Below, one piece after another: positions 41,705 to 50,795 of a stretch of DNA of 64,000 bases. Both the position numbers and the translations under genes were made by a program. The DNA lies in assembly GCA_963772585.1 (NCBI GenBank), contig CAVYXV010000009.1:186001-250000 (forward strand). The letters run 5' to 3'. Under the pieces are notes generated by a model. That model saw only the letters and a program-made list of their open reading frames with translations, was not told the origin of the DNA and searched no databases. Source of the stretch: CAVVXN01 sp963772585 (GTDB taxonomy: Bacteria > Planctomycetota > PLA2 > JAEUHO01). Positions within the stretch are counted from its first letter, which is position 1; every line of letters begins with the position of its first letter.

Positions 41705-42727
41705 TCACGCTTCCTCGATCCGGAGGCCCTCGGCGGTGAGCGCAAGCGGGAGCGGCTGGCCCGGCCCGGCCGCCAGCGCGTCGTCGAAGCCGGCGGGGGT
41801 CGGCTCGGGAAGCACGACGAGCACGCACCCGCCGCCCCCCGCGCCCAGGATCTTCGTGCCCAGGGCGCCCGCTTGCCGCGCCGCCCGATCGACGGCCCGG
41901 GTCGCCGGGCCGTCCACGCCCGGAGCGAGCTTCCTCCGAAGCGCCCCTTCCCGCAGGACCGCCGCGAGCGCCGGCTCGAGATCGCCGCGGCGAAAGCCCT
42001 CCCGCGCCGCCGCCGCCTCCCGCCGGACGCCTTCCAGCCCCTCGACGGCGGACGGTTCGCCGCGGAGCCACGCCGCGAGCACCGCGCCGTTGGGCCCGGT
42101 CGAGACGTGGGGCGCCGCCGTCCAGACGAGGCGCAGCCGCCGGGACAGCGCCTCCAGGTCCACGGGAAGGCGTTCGACGCGGGGGCCGCCGATGCCTCCC
42201 TCCAGCGCGAGGCACCCGCCGAGGAGCGGGGGGTAGTAGTCCTGGTACCCGGTCGGCCCCGCCAGGACGGACGTCTCGATCTCCTGCGCGAGGCCGAGCA
42301 GCGCCTCGGCGGGACGGGCGCGCCCGGCCAGCGCGTCCAACGCCGCGAGCAGGGCGACGAGGAGGGCGGAGGAGCCGCCCAGGCCCGCGCCCGCGGGCGC
42401 CGTCGTCCGGGTCTCGATCGCGAGGCCCGACGGCTCGTTCCCGGCCACCGCCACGGCCCGTAGGAGCAGGCCCAGCGCCGGCCGGCCGGCCGCGAGACTC
42501 CGCTCCAACCCGGCCCGGGAGGCGAAGCGCGCCTCCTCGCCGCGATCGATGCTCCGTACGACGATCCCCCCGTCCGTCCGGCGTCGGGCTGTCACGGTGC
42601 TCGGCAGGGCGAGGGCCGCGTTCACCGTCACGACGGGGCGGGGCAAGGCCAGCGGAAGCGGCCAGACGTCGATCGTCCCGCCGGCGAGATCGATCCGAAG
42701 GGGGACGGTCGCCCGCACCGCGTCCAT
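41705..42727 (-). CDS. GHMP-family sugar kinase (HddA-like)
   Basis: A 340-residue kinase with the three GHMP motifs: L-R-I-D-L-A-G-G-T-I-D-V near the N-terminus, the ATP loop P-A-G-A-G-L-G-G-S-S-A-L near residue 110, and K-I-L-G-A-G-G-G-G-C near 295. The L-A-G-G-T-x-D-V start is typical of the group phosphorylating D-glycero-D-manno-heptose 7-phosphate and related sugars (HddA) rather than mevalonate or homoserine. The Y-Q-D-Y-Y-P-P segment (usual: T-G-x-Q-D-Q-Y) keeps the group pattern. With the isomerase and mutase genes at 34459-36910 it could feed nucleotide-activated sugars for the cell surface; the exact sugar is uncertain. Confidence 0.88.
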   Translation of the reverse strand: MDAVRATVPLRIDLAGGTIDVWPLPLALPRPVVTVNAALALPSTVTARRRTDGGIVVRSIDRGEEARFASRAGLERSLAAGRPALGLLLRAVAVAGNEPSGLAIETRTTAPAGAGLGGSSALLVALLAALDALAGRARPAEALLGLAQEIETSVLAGPTGYQDYYPPLLGGCLALEGGIGGPRVERLPVDLEALSRRLRLVWTAAPHVSTGPNGAVLAAWLRGEPSAVEGLEGVRREAAAAREGFRRGDLEPALAAVLREGALRRKLAPGVDGPATRAVDRAARQAGALGTKILGAGGGGCVLVVLPEPTPAGFDDALAAGPGQPLPLALTAEGLRIEEA

Positions 42728-42761
42728 CCCCCCAGTATCCGCACGCCTCGGACCTTGCCCG

Positions 42762-42767
42762 TACGAT
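42762..42767 (+). promoter_or_regulatory. Putative -10 element TACGAT of the amidotransferase gene
   Basis: TACGAT ends 7 bases before the ATG at 42775. The intervening TCGGAGG has a Shine-Dalgarno core, but it abuts the start codon too closely to work in the normal way. Confidence 0.35.
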
Positions 42768-42774
42768 TCGGAGG

Positions 42775-43566
42775 ATGGAGCACGAACGAGCCTCGATTCC
42801 CGCCGGCGGCCATCCGGCCGTCGGGGTCACCTGCACGTGCGTGGTGACCACGCGGCGCGAGCCCCGCGGACCGCACTCGGCCTCGCCGCAGACCTACGTG
42901 GAGGGCGTGCTCCACGCGGGCGGGCTTCCGGTGCTGCTGCCGATCGTCGAGGCGGGGACCGCCGCGGCGTACCTCTCGCGCATCGACGCCCTCGTGCTCA
43001 CCGGTGGCGTGGACGTGGACCCCGTCCACTACGGACAGGAACCGGCGCTCGCCCTCGGCCGCATCGACCCGAAGCGGGACGCCATCGAGATCGCGCTCGC
43101 CCGGGGCGCCCACGCCCAGGGGATCCCGATCCTCGCGATCTGCCGCGGCCAGCAGGTCCTGAACGTGGCGCTCGGGGGGACGCTCCACCAGCACCTGCCC
43201 GAAGCCGTGGCGAAGGCCATCCGCCACGACCAGGAGGCCCTGCAGCCGGACGCGCTGGCCCATCACGTGGACGTGGTCGCCGGGAGCCGGCTCCACGCGC
43301 TCGTCGGCGCCGACCGGATCCGGGTGAACACGTTCCACCACCAGGCCGTGGACCGCCTGGCCGAGGGATTCGTGGTCTCCGCCCGCGCGCCGGACGGCGT
43401 GATCGAGGGGATCGAGGATCCCGACCACCCGTTCTGCGTCGCGGTACAGTGGCATCCGGAGCGCCGGCCCGACGATCCCGTCACGCGAGCGCTCTTCGGG
43501 GCGGTGGTCGCGGGGGCCCGACGGGCGGCGGACGCGGGGCGGACGCGTGAGGCCGGATCCCGATGA
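42775..43566 (+). CDS. Class I glutamine amidotransferase, gamma-glutamyl-GABA hydrolase (PuuD) family
   Basis: A 263-residue protein of the peptidase C26 group. Visible: G-V-T-C at the start of the first strand, Y-V-E-G-V-L-H-A-G-G-L-P-V-L-L-P, V-L-T-G-G-V-D-V-D-P-V-H-Y, the nucleophile Cys in I-L-A-I-C-R-G-Q-Q-V-L-N-V, V-N-T-F-H-H-Q-A-V, and V-A-V-Q-W-H-P-E-R with the catalytic His and Glu. The triad is complete. Such enzymes hydrolyse gamma-glutamylated amines or small peptides. Its stop overlaps the start of the HEAT-repeat gene, so these are cotranscribed; the functional tie is unclear. Confidence 0.93.
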   Translation: MEHERASIPAGGHPAVGVTCTCVVTTRREPRGPHSASPQTYVEGVLHAGGLPVLLPIVEAGTAAAYLSRIDALVLTGGVDVDPVHYGQEPALALGRIDPKRDAIEIALARGAHAQGIPILAICRGQQVLNVALGGTLHQHLPEAVAKAIRHDQEALQPDALAHHVDVVAGSRLHALVGADRIRVNTFHHQAVDRLAEGFVVSARAPDGVIEGIEDPDHPFCVAVQWHPERRPDDPVTRALFGAVVAGARRAADAGRTREAGSR

Positions 43567-45080
43567 AGCTGCGCACCCTCCTCCCCTATCTCGCGCTGGG
43601 CGTCGCCATGGCGCTGGTCGCCTGGGTGCTCACGCGACCGCCGCCGCCGCGCGGCGACGCCGGCGCGGACCTCGCGAATCTCCAGCCGAGGTCCACCGGA
43701 TCCTCGGCAGGTACGTCCCCGGCCGGCGGCACCCTCCCCGGTCGCGCGGGGAGCACGCAGGAGACGCCCGCCTCCCCGGCTGCGAACGCGCACCCCGGCG
43801 GCCACACGACGGTCGTGGGCTCGAGGGAGCCCTTCGGCATCGACCTCTCCGACCCCCGGGCGGTGCACGGGGCCCTGGTGGCCGCGCTCGGCAAGGCGCC
43901 GCGCGACTGGTCCGCCGTCCGGCGGTTGCTCGAGCTCTACAAGGAGCCGCTCGATTCCGACGTGCGCGAGACGCTGCTCCAGGCGCTCCGGGGCCCGGAC
44001 CGCGAGCCCGCGCGGGAAGCCCTCGCGAACGCCCAGGACCCCACCCTGGTCGGCGATCTCTTCGCTCTCTTCGACGACCCGGAGGCGGCGGGCGACCTCC
44101 GTACCGCCGTGCTCGACGTGCTCGCCCGCATGCCGGGCGCCCCGGCGAGCGACGTCGTGCTCGGCCTCGAGTCGCGGTTGAGAAACGACCCCATGGCCGA
44201 CGCGCCGCTGCTGCGCGCGATCGCGCGGCGCGGGGGCGAGGAGGCCGCCCGGGCGGTCGTGGAGTACCTCCAGCGGTCGTCCGATCCGCTACGCGTTCCC
44301 GGTCGTCTCGCCATGGGGCAGGCGCTCCGCAAGGACCCGAAGGCCATGGCCGTCGTCGCGCGCGGTCTGGAGGACGCCACGCGCTCCGACGTGGTGGTGG
44401 CGCTCACCGGCATCGCCGCCGTCCCCGGCGCGGACGCTCTCGTCCCCGCCCTGATCCACCTCGATACCTCGGATCGCCCCGACGAGCTCCGGCGCGCCGC
44501 GCTCGACGCGCTCGCGCAGATCGGATCGCCGGAGGCGCTGGACCACCTGCTGCAGGCGTCGCGCGAGTCCGGGCCCACCGGCGAAGACGCGCTGCGGGCG
44601 ATCGGCCGGATGGACAGCGCCGGCCCCAAGACCCGGGAGATGCTCATGGCCGCGCTCGAGGACGCGGCGCGCCAACCGCGTCCGATCCAGGCGAAGCGCG
44701 AGCTCCTGAGCGCGCTCGCCAACCTGGGCCACGAAGCCGCCGCGCCCGCCTTCCGCGACGCGCTCACCGATCCCGACGACCGCATCCGCCAGTCGGCGGC
44801 CCTCGGCATCGGCCGGCTCGGGCGCCGGGGCCGTCCGTACGTGGAGGATCTCGTCCGGGCCTACGCGAGCAGCGAGCGGCGCGTGCAGCGGATCCTCGTG
44901 CAGGCGCTCGGGATGGTCGGCGGCGACGAGGCCCGGAGCGTCCTGGAGCAGATGAAGAGCGACGAGGGCCTTTCCCCCGACATCCAGCGGGCCGTCGTCG
45001 CAGCGCTCCAGCGCCTGCCCGTGGGCGGCGAGCCGCCCTCGACGGCGGAAGAGAAGCTCCGCGGGGCGGGCGGACGTTAG
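43563..45080 (+). CDS. Membrane-anchored HEAT-repeat protein
   Basis: A 505-residue protein starting at the ATG at 43563 that overlaps the preceding stop. A single N-terminal hydrophobic helix (L-L-P-Y-L-A-L-G-V-A-M-A-L-V-A-W-V-L) is followed by a Ser/Pro/Gly-rich linker (about 30-85) and then by repeated pairs of helices of HEAT/PBS-lyase type (R-R-A-A-L-D-A-L-A-Q-I-G-S-P-E-A-L, R-Q-S-A-A-L-G-I-G-R-L-G). It is expected to sit in the inner membrane with the repeats outside and to act as a binding scaffold. The next gene encodes another HEAT protein. Confidence 0.87.
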   Translation: MKLRTLLPYLALGVAMALVAWVLTRPPPPRGDAGADLANLQPRSTGSSAGTSPAGGTLPGRAGSTQETPASPAANAHPGGHTTVVGSREPFGIDLSDPRAVHGALVAALGKAPRDWSAVRRLLELYKEPLDSDVRETLLQALRGPDREPAREALANAQDPTLVGDLFALFDDPEAAGDLRTAVLDVLARMPGAPASDVVLGLESRLRNDPMADAPLLRAIARRGGEEAARAVVEYLQRSSDPLRVPGRLAMGQALRKDPKAMAVVARGLEDATRSDVVVALTGIAAVPGADALVPALIHLDTSDRPDELRRAALDALAQIGSPEALDHLLQASRESGPTGEDALRAIGRMDSAGPKTREMLMAALEDAARQPRPIQAKRELLSALANLGHEAAAPAFRDALTDPDDRIRQSAALGIGRLGRRGRPYVEDLVRAYASSERRVQRILVQALGMVGGDEARSVLEQMKSDEGLSPDIQRAVVAALQRLPVGGEPPSTAEEKLRGAGGR

Positions 45081-45088
45081 CAAGGAAC

Positions 45089-46388
45089 GTGCGACCGCGC
45101 GCCCTCCCCGGCCTGCTGATCCTGCTCGCGCCCCTCCTCCTCGCCACGGCGGCGAGGGGCGCGCGGGCGGAGGACGACGGCCGCGCGGCGGTCAAGGCGC
45201 TTCGGAAGGGCCTCCGGGAGGACGACCCCTCGTTGCGGATCGCGGCGCTCCGCGACATCGAGCGGGCGGCGCGGCGCCTCCCCGATGCGCGGCGGCGTTC
45301 CGCGGCCGTCGCCGTCAAGAAGGCGCTCCCGGACGAACCGGTCGCTTCCGTCCGGGGGGCGATGATCCGCGCGCTCGCGTCCGTGGGGGGGGCAACCGGC
45401 TGGGTGCCGGTGATCCTCGCGTCGCGGGACGCCCGCGACGACGCGGTCCGGCGCGAGGCCCGGCAGGCCGTGCTCTGGGGCGGCGGCGACTACCTCGACG
45501 TCGTCCAGCGGCTGCTCCACGAGGACGAGGACCCCACGTTCCGCGCTCGCCTGCTCCTGATGCTGGGCGACCGGCGAAAGCCCGACGCGGTCGGGATCCT
45601 GCTCGACCACCTCGACGGGAAGACGCACCCGCGCGTCCGAAGCGCCGCGGCCGAGGCGTTGGAGGCAATTACCGGGGGAGGCCTTCGGCTACGACGAGGC
45701 CGCGTGGAGGCAGTGGTGGGAGGAGAAGGGCAAGGCCGAGGCGACGACGGCCCCCGCCTCGGGCGACGGGGAGACCGTCAGCGCCACGGGCGAGCGCCCC
45801 GAGGCGATTCCCGAACCGCCGGTCCACGTGAACCGTGACCTCCACCCGCACTTCTTCAGTCTGCCGCTGACGTCGAAGGACATCGTCTTCGTCCTCGACA
45901 TCTCCAGCTCCGTCGGTTCCGGCGGCGTCTCGCGCGGGAAGCGCGAGCTGGTCGAGGCCGTGGAACTGCTCGGAACCGACGTCCACGTGACCGCGCTCTT
46001 CTTCGACGAGGAGGTGCACATGTGGAAGCCGGAGATGGTGCCGGCCACGCCGGAGAACAAGGCCGACCTCGCCCTCTTCCTCCGGGCGATCGAGCCGGGG
46101 AAGAAGACCGACGTCTTCACGCCCCTGAACGCGGGGCTCCAGATCGTGAGGCGGCGCGTCCTGGAGAAGGTGAAGGCCGGCGAGCCCATCCGCGAAGCGG
46201 TGACGATGATCGTCGTGAGCGACGGCAGGGAGACGAGTTCGAGTACGCCCCCGCGCGTCGTGGAAGACAAGCTCGCCCGGCTCGACCCGCGAAACACCGT
46301 GGTCGACGTGGTGGACATCGGGAAGGGGAGCCGCCTGCTGATGGAGCTCGCCCGCCGGACCGGTGGGTTCTACGTCACGGGGCGGTAG
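45089..46388 (+). pseudogene. Secreted HEAT-repeat/von Willebrand factor A protein, one-base frameshift
   Basis: Starts at GTG 45089 behind AAGGA, with a signal peptide (L-L-I-L-L-A-P-L-L-L-A-T-A-A-R-G-A-R-A). HEAT-like repeats run to A-A-A-E-A-L-E-A-I-T-G at 45673. There the frame must change: after removal of one G from GGGGG at 45674-45678 it continues T-G-E-A-F-G-Y-D-E-A-A-W-R-Q-W-W-E, the standard ending of such HEAT proteins, into a vWA domain (D-I-V-F-V-L-D-I-S-S-S-V with a D-x-S-x-S metal site, V-V-S-D-G) and ends at 46388. The joined protein would be 432 residues. Indel error or real frameshift cannot be told from one sequence. The vWA part alone could start at GTG 45828. Confidence 0.8.
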
Positions 46389-46413
46389 GGCAGCAGGGAC
46401 GGCGCGATGCGGG

Positions 46414-47307
46414 CTACCGGTAGTCGCGGATCAGCTCCAGGAGCGTGCGGTCGGGGACGTCGGAGCCGTCGAATTTCACACCCCAGCCGAGGAGCACGTC
46501 GAGCGCCATCAGGCGGAGGTGGAGCGCGCGTTCCGGATCCTTGGCGAGGTCGAGGAGCGCCCGCCTGCTCTCGGGCGAGAGGCCGAAGCGCCCCAGGAAG
46601 ACGATGGCCGCGGGCGCCGTTTCGTCGCCTGCGAGGCCGGGGCCGCGCGCGGCCTTCAGCAGGGCGTCGGCGCCCGCGGGGTCGCCGCGCGTGATCGTGA
46701 GCGCCGCGTCGAGCGCCTCGGCCGTCATCCACGGCTGGGACGCGGCCTCGGCGAGCGTGGCCAGCACGAATGCCCGCGTCGCCTTCCGTTCCGCCCCCTC
46801 CGGGGCGGCGGCCACCACGTCCGCAAGGTGGCGGAGGGCGTCCACCACGCGAGGCGGCGAGCGGAGCTCGCTGAGCGTGATGCGAAGGGCTCTCTTCGTT
46901 TCCGGGCCGATCTCGGCGGGGATTGCCAGGTCGCTGCCGGGCGTCGGCATGGGAAGCTCCAAGCCCTCGTCTCCGGGCCCCGGCGCGGGCACCGTCGGCG
47001 GCGTGCGTCCCTCGCCCGGTCGGGGCGCCCCGGTCGGCGCGCCCTCCCCCGACGGCGTGGCGCTTTCGCCGGGGGAGGCGCCCTCGTTCGCCGTGGGCCT
47101 CTCCGGGTGGTTCTTCTCGATGGCCTTGCCGGCGCCCATGCCGGTGGCGAATTGCCAGACCACCGCGACGACCACCACGAGGGAGAGGACGAGCATGGCG
47201 ATGCCCTTGCCGGGCGGGTCCACCTTCTGCGAGGCGAGGCGGCCGATCCTCTCGCCGAGTCCCCGCGGCTCGGGGAGGCGGCGCTCCGGGCTCTTCTCGG
47301 TTCTCAT
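46414..47307 (-). CDS. Membrane-anchored helical-repeat protein of unknown function
   Basis: A 297-residue protein with one transmembrane helix near residues 37-57 (I-A-M-L-V-L-S-L-V-V-V-V-A-V-V-W-Q-F), a short basic cytosolic N-terminus, a Pro/Gly/Glu-rich linker (about 70-130) and a C-terminal helical part (L-R-I-T-L-S-E-L-R-S-P-P-R-V-V-D-A-L-R-H-L, A-L-L-D-L-A-K-D-P-E-R-A-L) resembling HEAT repeats. The architecture mirrors the HEAT protein at 43563, which lies on the other strand. Start taken at ATG 47307; ATG 47352 is an alternative. No enzymatic motif was found. Confidence 0.75.
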   Translation of the reverse strand: MRTEKSPERRLPEPRGLGERIGRLASQKVDPPGKGIAMLVLSLVVVVAVVWQFATGMGAGKAIEKNHPERPTANEGASPGESATPSGEGAPTGAPRPGEGRTPPTVPAPGPGDEGLELPMPTPGSDLAIPAEIGPETKRALRITLSELRSPPRVVDALRHLADVVAAAPEGAERKATRAFVLATLAEAASQPWMTAEALDAALTITRGDPAGADALLKAARGPGLAGDETAPAAIVFLGRFGLSPESRRALLDLAKDPERALHLRLMALDVLLGWGVKFDGSDVPDRTLLELIRDYR

Positions 47308-47354
47308 GATCGAAGCGTGTCCTCGAGGGCGGCGTCGGAAGGCCTCCTCCATCG

Positions 47355-47360
47355 TACGAT
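47355..47360 (+). promoter_or_regulatory. Putative -10 element TACGAT of aroC
   Basis: TACGAT ends 6 bases before the aroC ATG at 47367, with CCTGCC between and no ribosome binding site. Confidence 0.45.
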
Positions 47361-47366
47361 CCTGCC

Positions 47367-48524
47367 ATGGAGATCCGTCTGGAGACCGCCGGAGAAAGCC
47401 ACGGACCGCGCCTCGTGGCGGTGCTCTTCGGGATTCCGGCCGGTTCGCCGGTGACCGAGGCCTACGCGAACCGGCGGCTCGCGGCCCGGCAGGGGGGCCT
47501 CGGCGCGAGCGCGCGGCAGAAGAAGGAGCGGGACGGGATCGTCCTCCTCGCCGGCGTGCGGGACGGCCGGGCGACCGGCAATCCCATCGCGATCGAAGTC
47601 GAGAACCGGGATACCCGCTACCGCGATCTCCCCCCGATCCACGCCCCCCGACCGGGACACGCCGATCTGGCCGGGGCGCTCAACCGCGGCCTCCGCGACG
47701 CCCGCGACGTGGTGGAGCGCGCGAGTGCCCGAGAGACGGCGGCGAGGACGGCGGGAGGGGCCATCGCCGCCGAGTTGCTGGAAGCACTCGGCATCCATGT
47801 GCTCGGCCGTCTCGTCGAGTTGGGCGGCGTCGGCCTGGAGGGCGACCCCGGCGAAGACCTGGAGGCGGCCCGCGCGCGCCGCGACGCGTCGAACCTCCAC
47901 GCGCTGGGGAGCGAGGAGGCGCACGCCGAGGCGGCGCGCCTCGTGGAGGAGGCCCACAAGGGCGGCGACACGCTCGGCGGCGTGGTCGAGGTGCTCGCCG
48001 ACGGCGTGCCGCCGGGTCTCGGCGGCCACGAGCGACCGGAGACGAAGCTCTCGACGGGGCTCGCGGCCGCCGTGATGGGCATCCAGGCGGTCAAGGGCGT
48101 GGAGATCGGACGCGGTTTCGAGAACGCCCGGCGGCGCGGTAGCGAAGTCCACGACCCGATCCTCCCGCCCGAACGCCGGCCCGGACCGCCGCGGCGTCCC
48201 ACGAACCGCGCGGGCGGCATCGAGGGCGGGACGAGCAACGGGGAGCGCATCGTCGTGCGCGCGGCGATGAAGCCGTTGGCGACGCTGCGCAACGCGCTGC
48301 CTTCCGTGGATCTTCGAACGGGCGAGGCCGCCCCCGCGCGGATCGAGCGCAGCGACGTCACCGCCGTCCCGCGGCTCGCGATCGTCACCGAGGCGGTCGT
48401 CGCGCTGGAGCTCGCGCGCCACGTGATGCGCCGCTTCGGCGGCGCGAGCCTCGCCGAGGTCCAGGACGCCCTCGCCCGCCACCGCGAACGCGTTGCGAAC
48501 CTCCTGGGCGGCGTCGAGGGCTGA
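47367..48524 (+). CDS. aroC: Chorismate synthase
   Basis: A 385-residue enzyme that converts 5-enolpyruvylshikimate 3-phosphate to chorismate with reduced FMN, the last step of the shikimate pathway. Signatures: T-A-G-E-S-H-G-P near the N-terminus, P-R-P-G-H-A-D-L-A-G, E-R-A-S-A-R-E-T-A-A-R-T-A-G-G-A, and T-N-R-A-G-G-I-E-G-G-T-S-N-G-E, in the usual order and at normal length. No other aro gene is adjacent. The absence of a ribosome binding site together with the TACGAT immediately upstream points to a leaderless mRNA. Confidence 0.97.
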   Translation: MEIRLETAGESHGPRLVAVLFGIPAGSPVTEAYANRRLAARQGGLGASARQKKERDGIVLLAGVRDGRATGNPIAIEVENRDTRYRDLPPIHAPRPGHADLAGALNRGLRDARDVVERASARETAARTAGGAIAAELLEALGIHVLGRLVELGGVGLEGDPGEDLEAARARRDASNLHALGSEEAHAEAARLVEEAHKGGDTLGGVVEVLADGVPPGLGGHERPETKLSTGLAAAVMGIQAVKGVEIGRGFENARRRGSEVHDPILPPERRPGPPRRPTNRAGGIEGGTSNGERIVVRAAMKPLATLRNALPSVDLRTGEAAPARIERSDVTAVPRLAIVTEAVVALELARHVMRRFGGASLAEVQDALARHRERVANLLGGVEG

Positions 48525-48653
48525 GAGGACGGGATGCGCGCGGGCGCTCCTCCCGGCCCGGCCGCCGTCGCGGCCCGAGGACCGGCTGTCAAGCCATGCG
48601 CGCCCGCGCCCGACCCAGGCCGGTGGGGGGGCGGTGCACCCGGGAGGTCCACG

Positions 48654-49469
48654 ATGGCGGAGGGCAGGTCGCGGTTCCTTCCGGGTGGCGTCCTCCTGCT
48701 GGTGCTCGCCTTCGGGCTCGGGCCCGTGGCGGACGCGCGGGGGGACTCGTTCCTCACGCAGACGCGCTTCCTGCACGACGCGACCGCGGATCCCGCCTCC
48801 GGCGCCAGGGCGGGCGACCTCGCGGGACTCGTCGCGATCCTCGACCGGGAGACGTCGCCGTTGGAGCGGGCGGCGGCGATCGTCGAGGCGGACGGCTTCC
48901 GGTACGAGGGCCGCATGCTCGAGAGGCTCTCCCGGCGCCCGCGGACCGCGGCGGCCCGGATCGATCTCGCCTTCGCCCGGCTGTACTGCCACGGCGGGGA
49001 CGCCGACCGCCGTCTCTGGAGGCCCTCGCTTCGGACGCTCCGACGGCTCGCCCGCCGCACCGCCGATCCGCGCGTGCGCTACCTGTTGGCGCTGTCGCTG
49101 GCCCAGGTGGACGCCTTCGGCGCCGCCCGGGCGCCGTGGGAGGAGACGACGGTTCGGAAGGCCGCCGCCGCGCGCCATCTCTGCCGTGCCGCGCGCGACC
49201 TTCGCGGAGCCGGCACCGACGACGCCCGCCGCGTGCTGGCAGCCATGAGGGTCGCCGTCACCTACGTCCTCCGCTATCCCGGCTACGCGCCGTTTCGCAG
49301 CGCGTTGGAGGCGGCTCTCGGCGGGGGCGGGACGCGGATCGGGCCGAGGGGCGTCGGTGAGGACGGCGATCGCCGTACGGACCGCGCTCCCGGGAGCCCG
49401 GCGGGCGCGCCCTGCCACCGACGGGGCGCGACGGGCGACCCCGCTTCCCGCAACCGCCGGAGGGGCTGA
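48654..49469 (+). CDS. Secreted hypothetical protein
   Basis: A 271-residue protein; I chose the ATG at 48654 because it directly precedes a signal peptide (F-L-P-G-G-V-L-L-L-V-L-A-F-G-L-G-P-V-A-D-A-R-G). The mature part is helical and Arg-rich (L-R-T-L-R-R-L-A-R-R-T-A, R-Y-L-L-A-L-S-L-A-Q-V-D) and ends in a Gly/Arg-rich tail. I recognise no family. The tail from about residue 220 has poor codon structure, so the true stop or frame may differ. It is about 130 bases downstream of aroC. Confidence 0.6.
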   Translation: MAEGRSRFLPGGVLLLVLAFGLGPVADARGDSFLTQTRFLHDATADPASGARAGDLAGLVAILDRETSPLERAAAIVEADGFRYEGRMLERLSRRPRTAAARIDLAFARLYCHGGDADRRLWRPSLRTLRRLARRTADPRVRYLLALSLAQVDAFGAARAPWEETTVRKAAAARHLCRAARDLRGAGTDDARRVLAAMRVAVTYVLRYPGYAPFRSALEAALGGGGTRIGPRGVGEDGDRRTDRAPGSPAGAPCHRRGATGDPASRNRRRG

Positions 49470-49765
49470 CGCCGCCGGCCGCCGCGAGCCGCGGGATGGG
49501 AGGGGGCCCGACCTTGGCGCCCGGGGACGCGGCTCGTGCGGGTCTCACCGTCGGGGGCGGAACGTTCCGAAGGGCTACACCCGGCTACCGCGGGGCCACA
49601 CGGCGAGTGGGGGCGGCGAGGGGCGGCGGGGCGCGACGCGTGGCCCGCGTGGGAGAAACGGGGGCGGGGCGTTCCCTGGGGTCGGGGAACGACCTTTGCG
49701 TCGGAGCGTGCGGTACCCGGAGCGCAGCCATGCACGGTTCCCCGCGCCTTCCCGGAAGGGACGTC

Positions 49766-50635
49766 GTGTCCGAAGGGGACGCGGTCGGGCAGGCGATCCG
49801 CGAGTACTGGAGCCGGCGCGCTGCGCACGTTGGCCCCACGCCCTGGAACCCGAACCGGTCCGACGAAGCCCGGCGGCATTGGGGCGACACGTACCGATGG
49901 GGCCTCGGAGCGCCCCCGGCCCGCCTCCTCGACGTGGGGAGCGGCGCCGGCGAAGTGGTGTTCCTTCTGCGCCGGATGGGCTACGACGCGGAGGGCGTGG
50001 ACTTCGCCCCCGGCATGCTGGCCAGAGCGCGCAAGGCCGCGCTGAAGCGCGCACCCGGCGCGCGCTTCACCGAGGGTGACGCCCGGCACCTGCCGTTCCC
50101 CGATGCGTCCTTCGACGCGGTCACGGCCCGGCTCGTCCTCTGGACGCAGCCCGATCCGGAACGCACGCTCCGCGAGTGGCAACGCGTGCTCAAGCCCGGC
50201 GGCCGGTTGCTCGTCATCGAAGGCACCCGGTATCCGCCGGGCCCGGGTCGGCGGCTCGGCCGGTGGGTGGGGGCCCGCGTGGACGACGCCATGCATCTCC
50301 TCCGGCGCCGGGAGCGTCCGACGCGTCCCCTGCCGTTCCACAAGGAGGTCGCGCGGGGTCGGCATCCGGGTCTCGACGCGTTGCCCCATCTCTGGGGGTT
50401 CCGGCGCATCGAGCTGCACGCCATGTTCGAGCGCGCGGGACTGACGTCGGTCGCCTCGCGCGGGCTGCCCGAGTTGGCCGCGTGGATCCGTCGCCAGGCG
50501 CCGCGGTACGGCAAGCTCGGCGGCGCCTCCGTGGAGCAGGTCCACATGGTCTACGGCACGACGACGGCCAGGGTCTCCTCCCGCGCCCCACGCGTCCGTG
50601 CCCCCCGTCGGACGCTCGCCCAGCCGTCCCGCTGA
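49766..50635 (+). CDS. Class I SAM-dependent methyltransferase
   Basis: A 289-residue protein started at GTG 49766, which has GGAAGGG five bases upstream; an in-frame ATG at 49730 would add 12 residues. The SAM loop is L-L-D-V-G-S-G-A-G-E-V, followed by A-E-G-V-D-F-A-P-G-M-L, G-D-A-R-H-L-P-F-P-D-A-S-F-D-A-V and L-K-P-G-G-R-L-L-V-I-E-G, the methyltransferase-11 pattern. A region E-Y-W-S-R-R-A precedes it. The substrate is unknown. The C-terminus is basic. It is the last gene before the first tRNA. Confidence 0.88.
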   Translation: MSEGDAVGQAIREYWSRRAAHVGPTPWNPNRSDEARRHWGDTYRWGLGAPPARLLDVGSGAGEVVFLLRRMGYDAEGVDFAPGMLARARKAALKRAPGARFTEGDARHLPFPDASFDAVTARLVLWTQPDPERTLREWQRVLKPGGRLLVIEGTRYPPGPGRRLGRWVGARVDDAMHLLRRRERPTRPLPFHKEVARGRHPGLDALPHLWGFRRIELHAMFERAGLTSVASRGLPELAAWIRRQAPRYGKLGGASVEQVHMVYGTTTARVSSRAPRVRAPRRTLAQPSR

Positions 50636-50676
50636 GGCCGCGACGGGAAACCGTCCGCACGCGGGAACGCGGCGGC

Positions 50677-50705
50677 TTGACGCGCACGACCGGCCTCCCT
50701 ACGGT
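50677..50705 (+). promoter_or_regulatory. Sigma70-like promoter of tRNA-Thr(TGT)
   Basis: TTGACG (50677-50682), a 17-base spacer and TACGGT (50700-50705) lie just upstream of the tRNA at 50721, at the right place to start transcription about 8 bases before it. Confidence 0.5.
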
Positions 50706-50720
50706 TCCCGCGTCTCCGTC

Positions 50721-50795
50721 GCCGGTGTAGCTCAGCGGTAGAGCAACGGTTTTGTAAACCGTAGGTCGTGAGTTCGATCCTCACCACCGGCTCCA
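50721..50795 (+). tRNA. tRNA-Thr (anticodon TGT)
   Basis: Complete cloverleaf: acceptor GCCGGTG/CACCGGC, D-arm GCTC/GAGC, anticodon stem ACGGT/ACCGT with loop TTTGTAA, T-arm GTGAG/CTCAC with TTCGATC, discriminator T and an encoded CCA (50793-50795). First tRNA of the Thr-Tyr-Gly-Thr-tuf order. Confidence 0.97.
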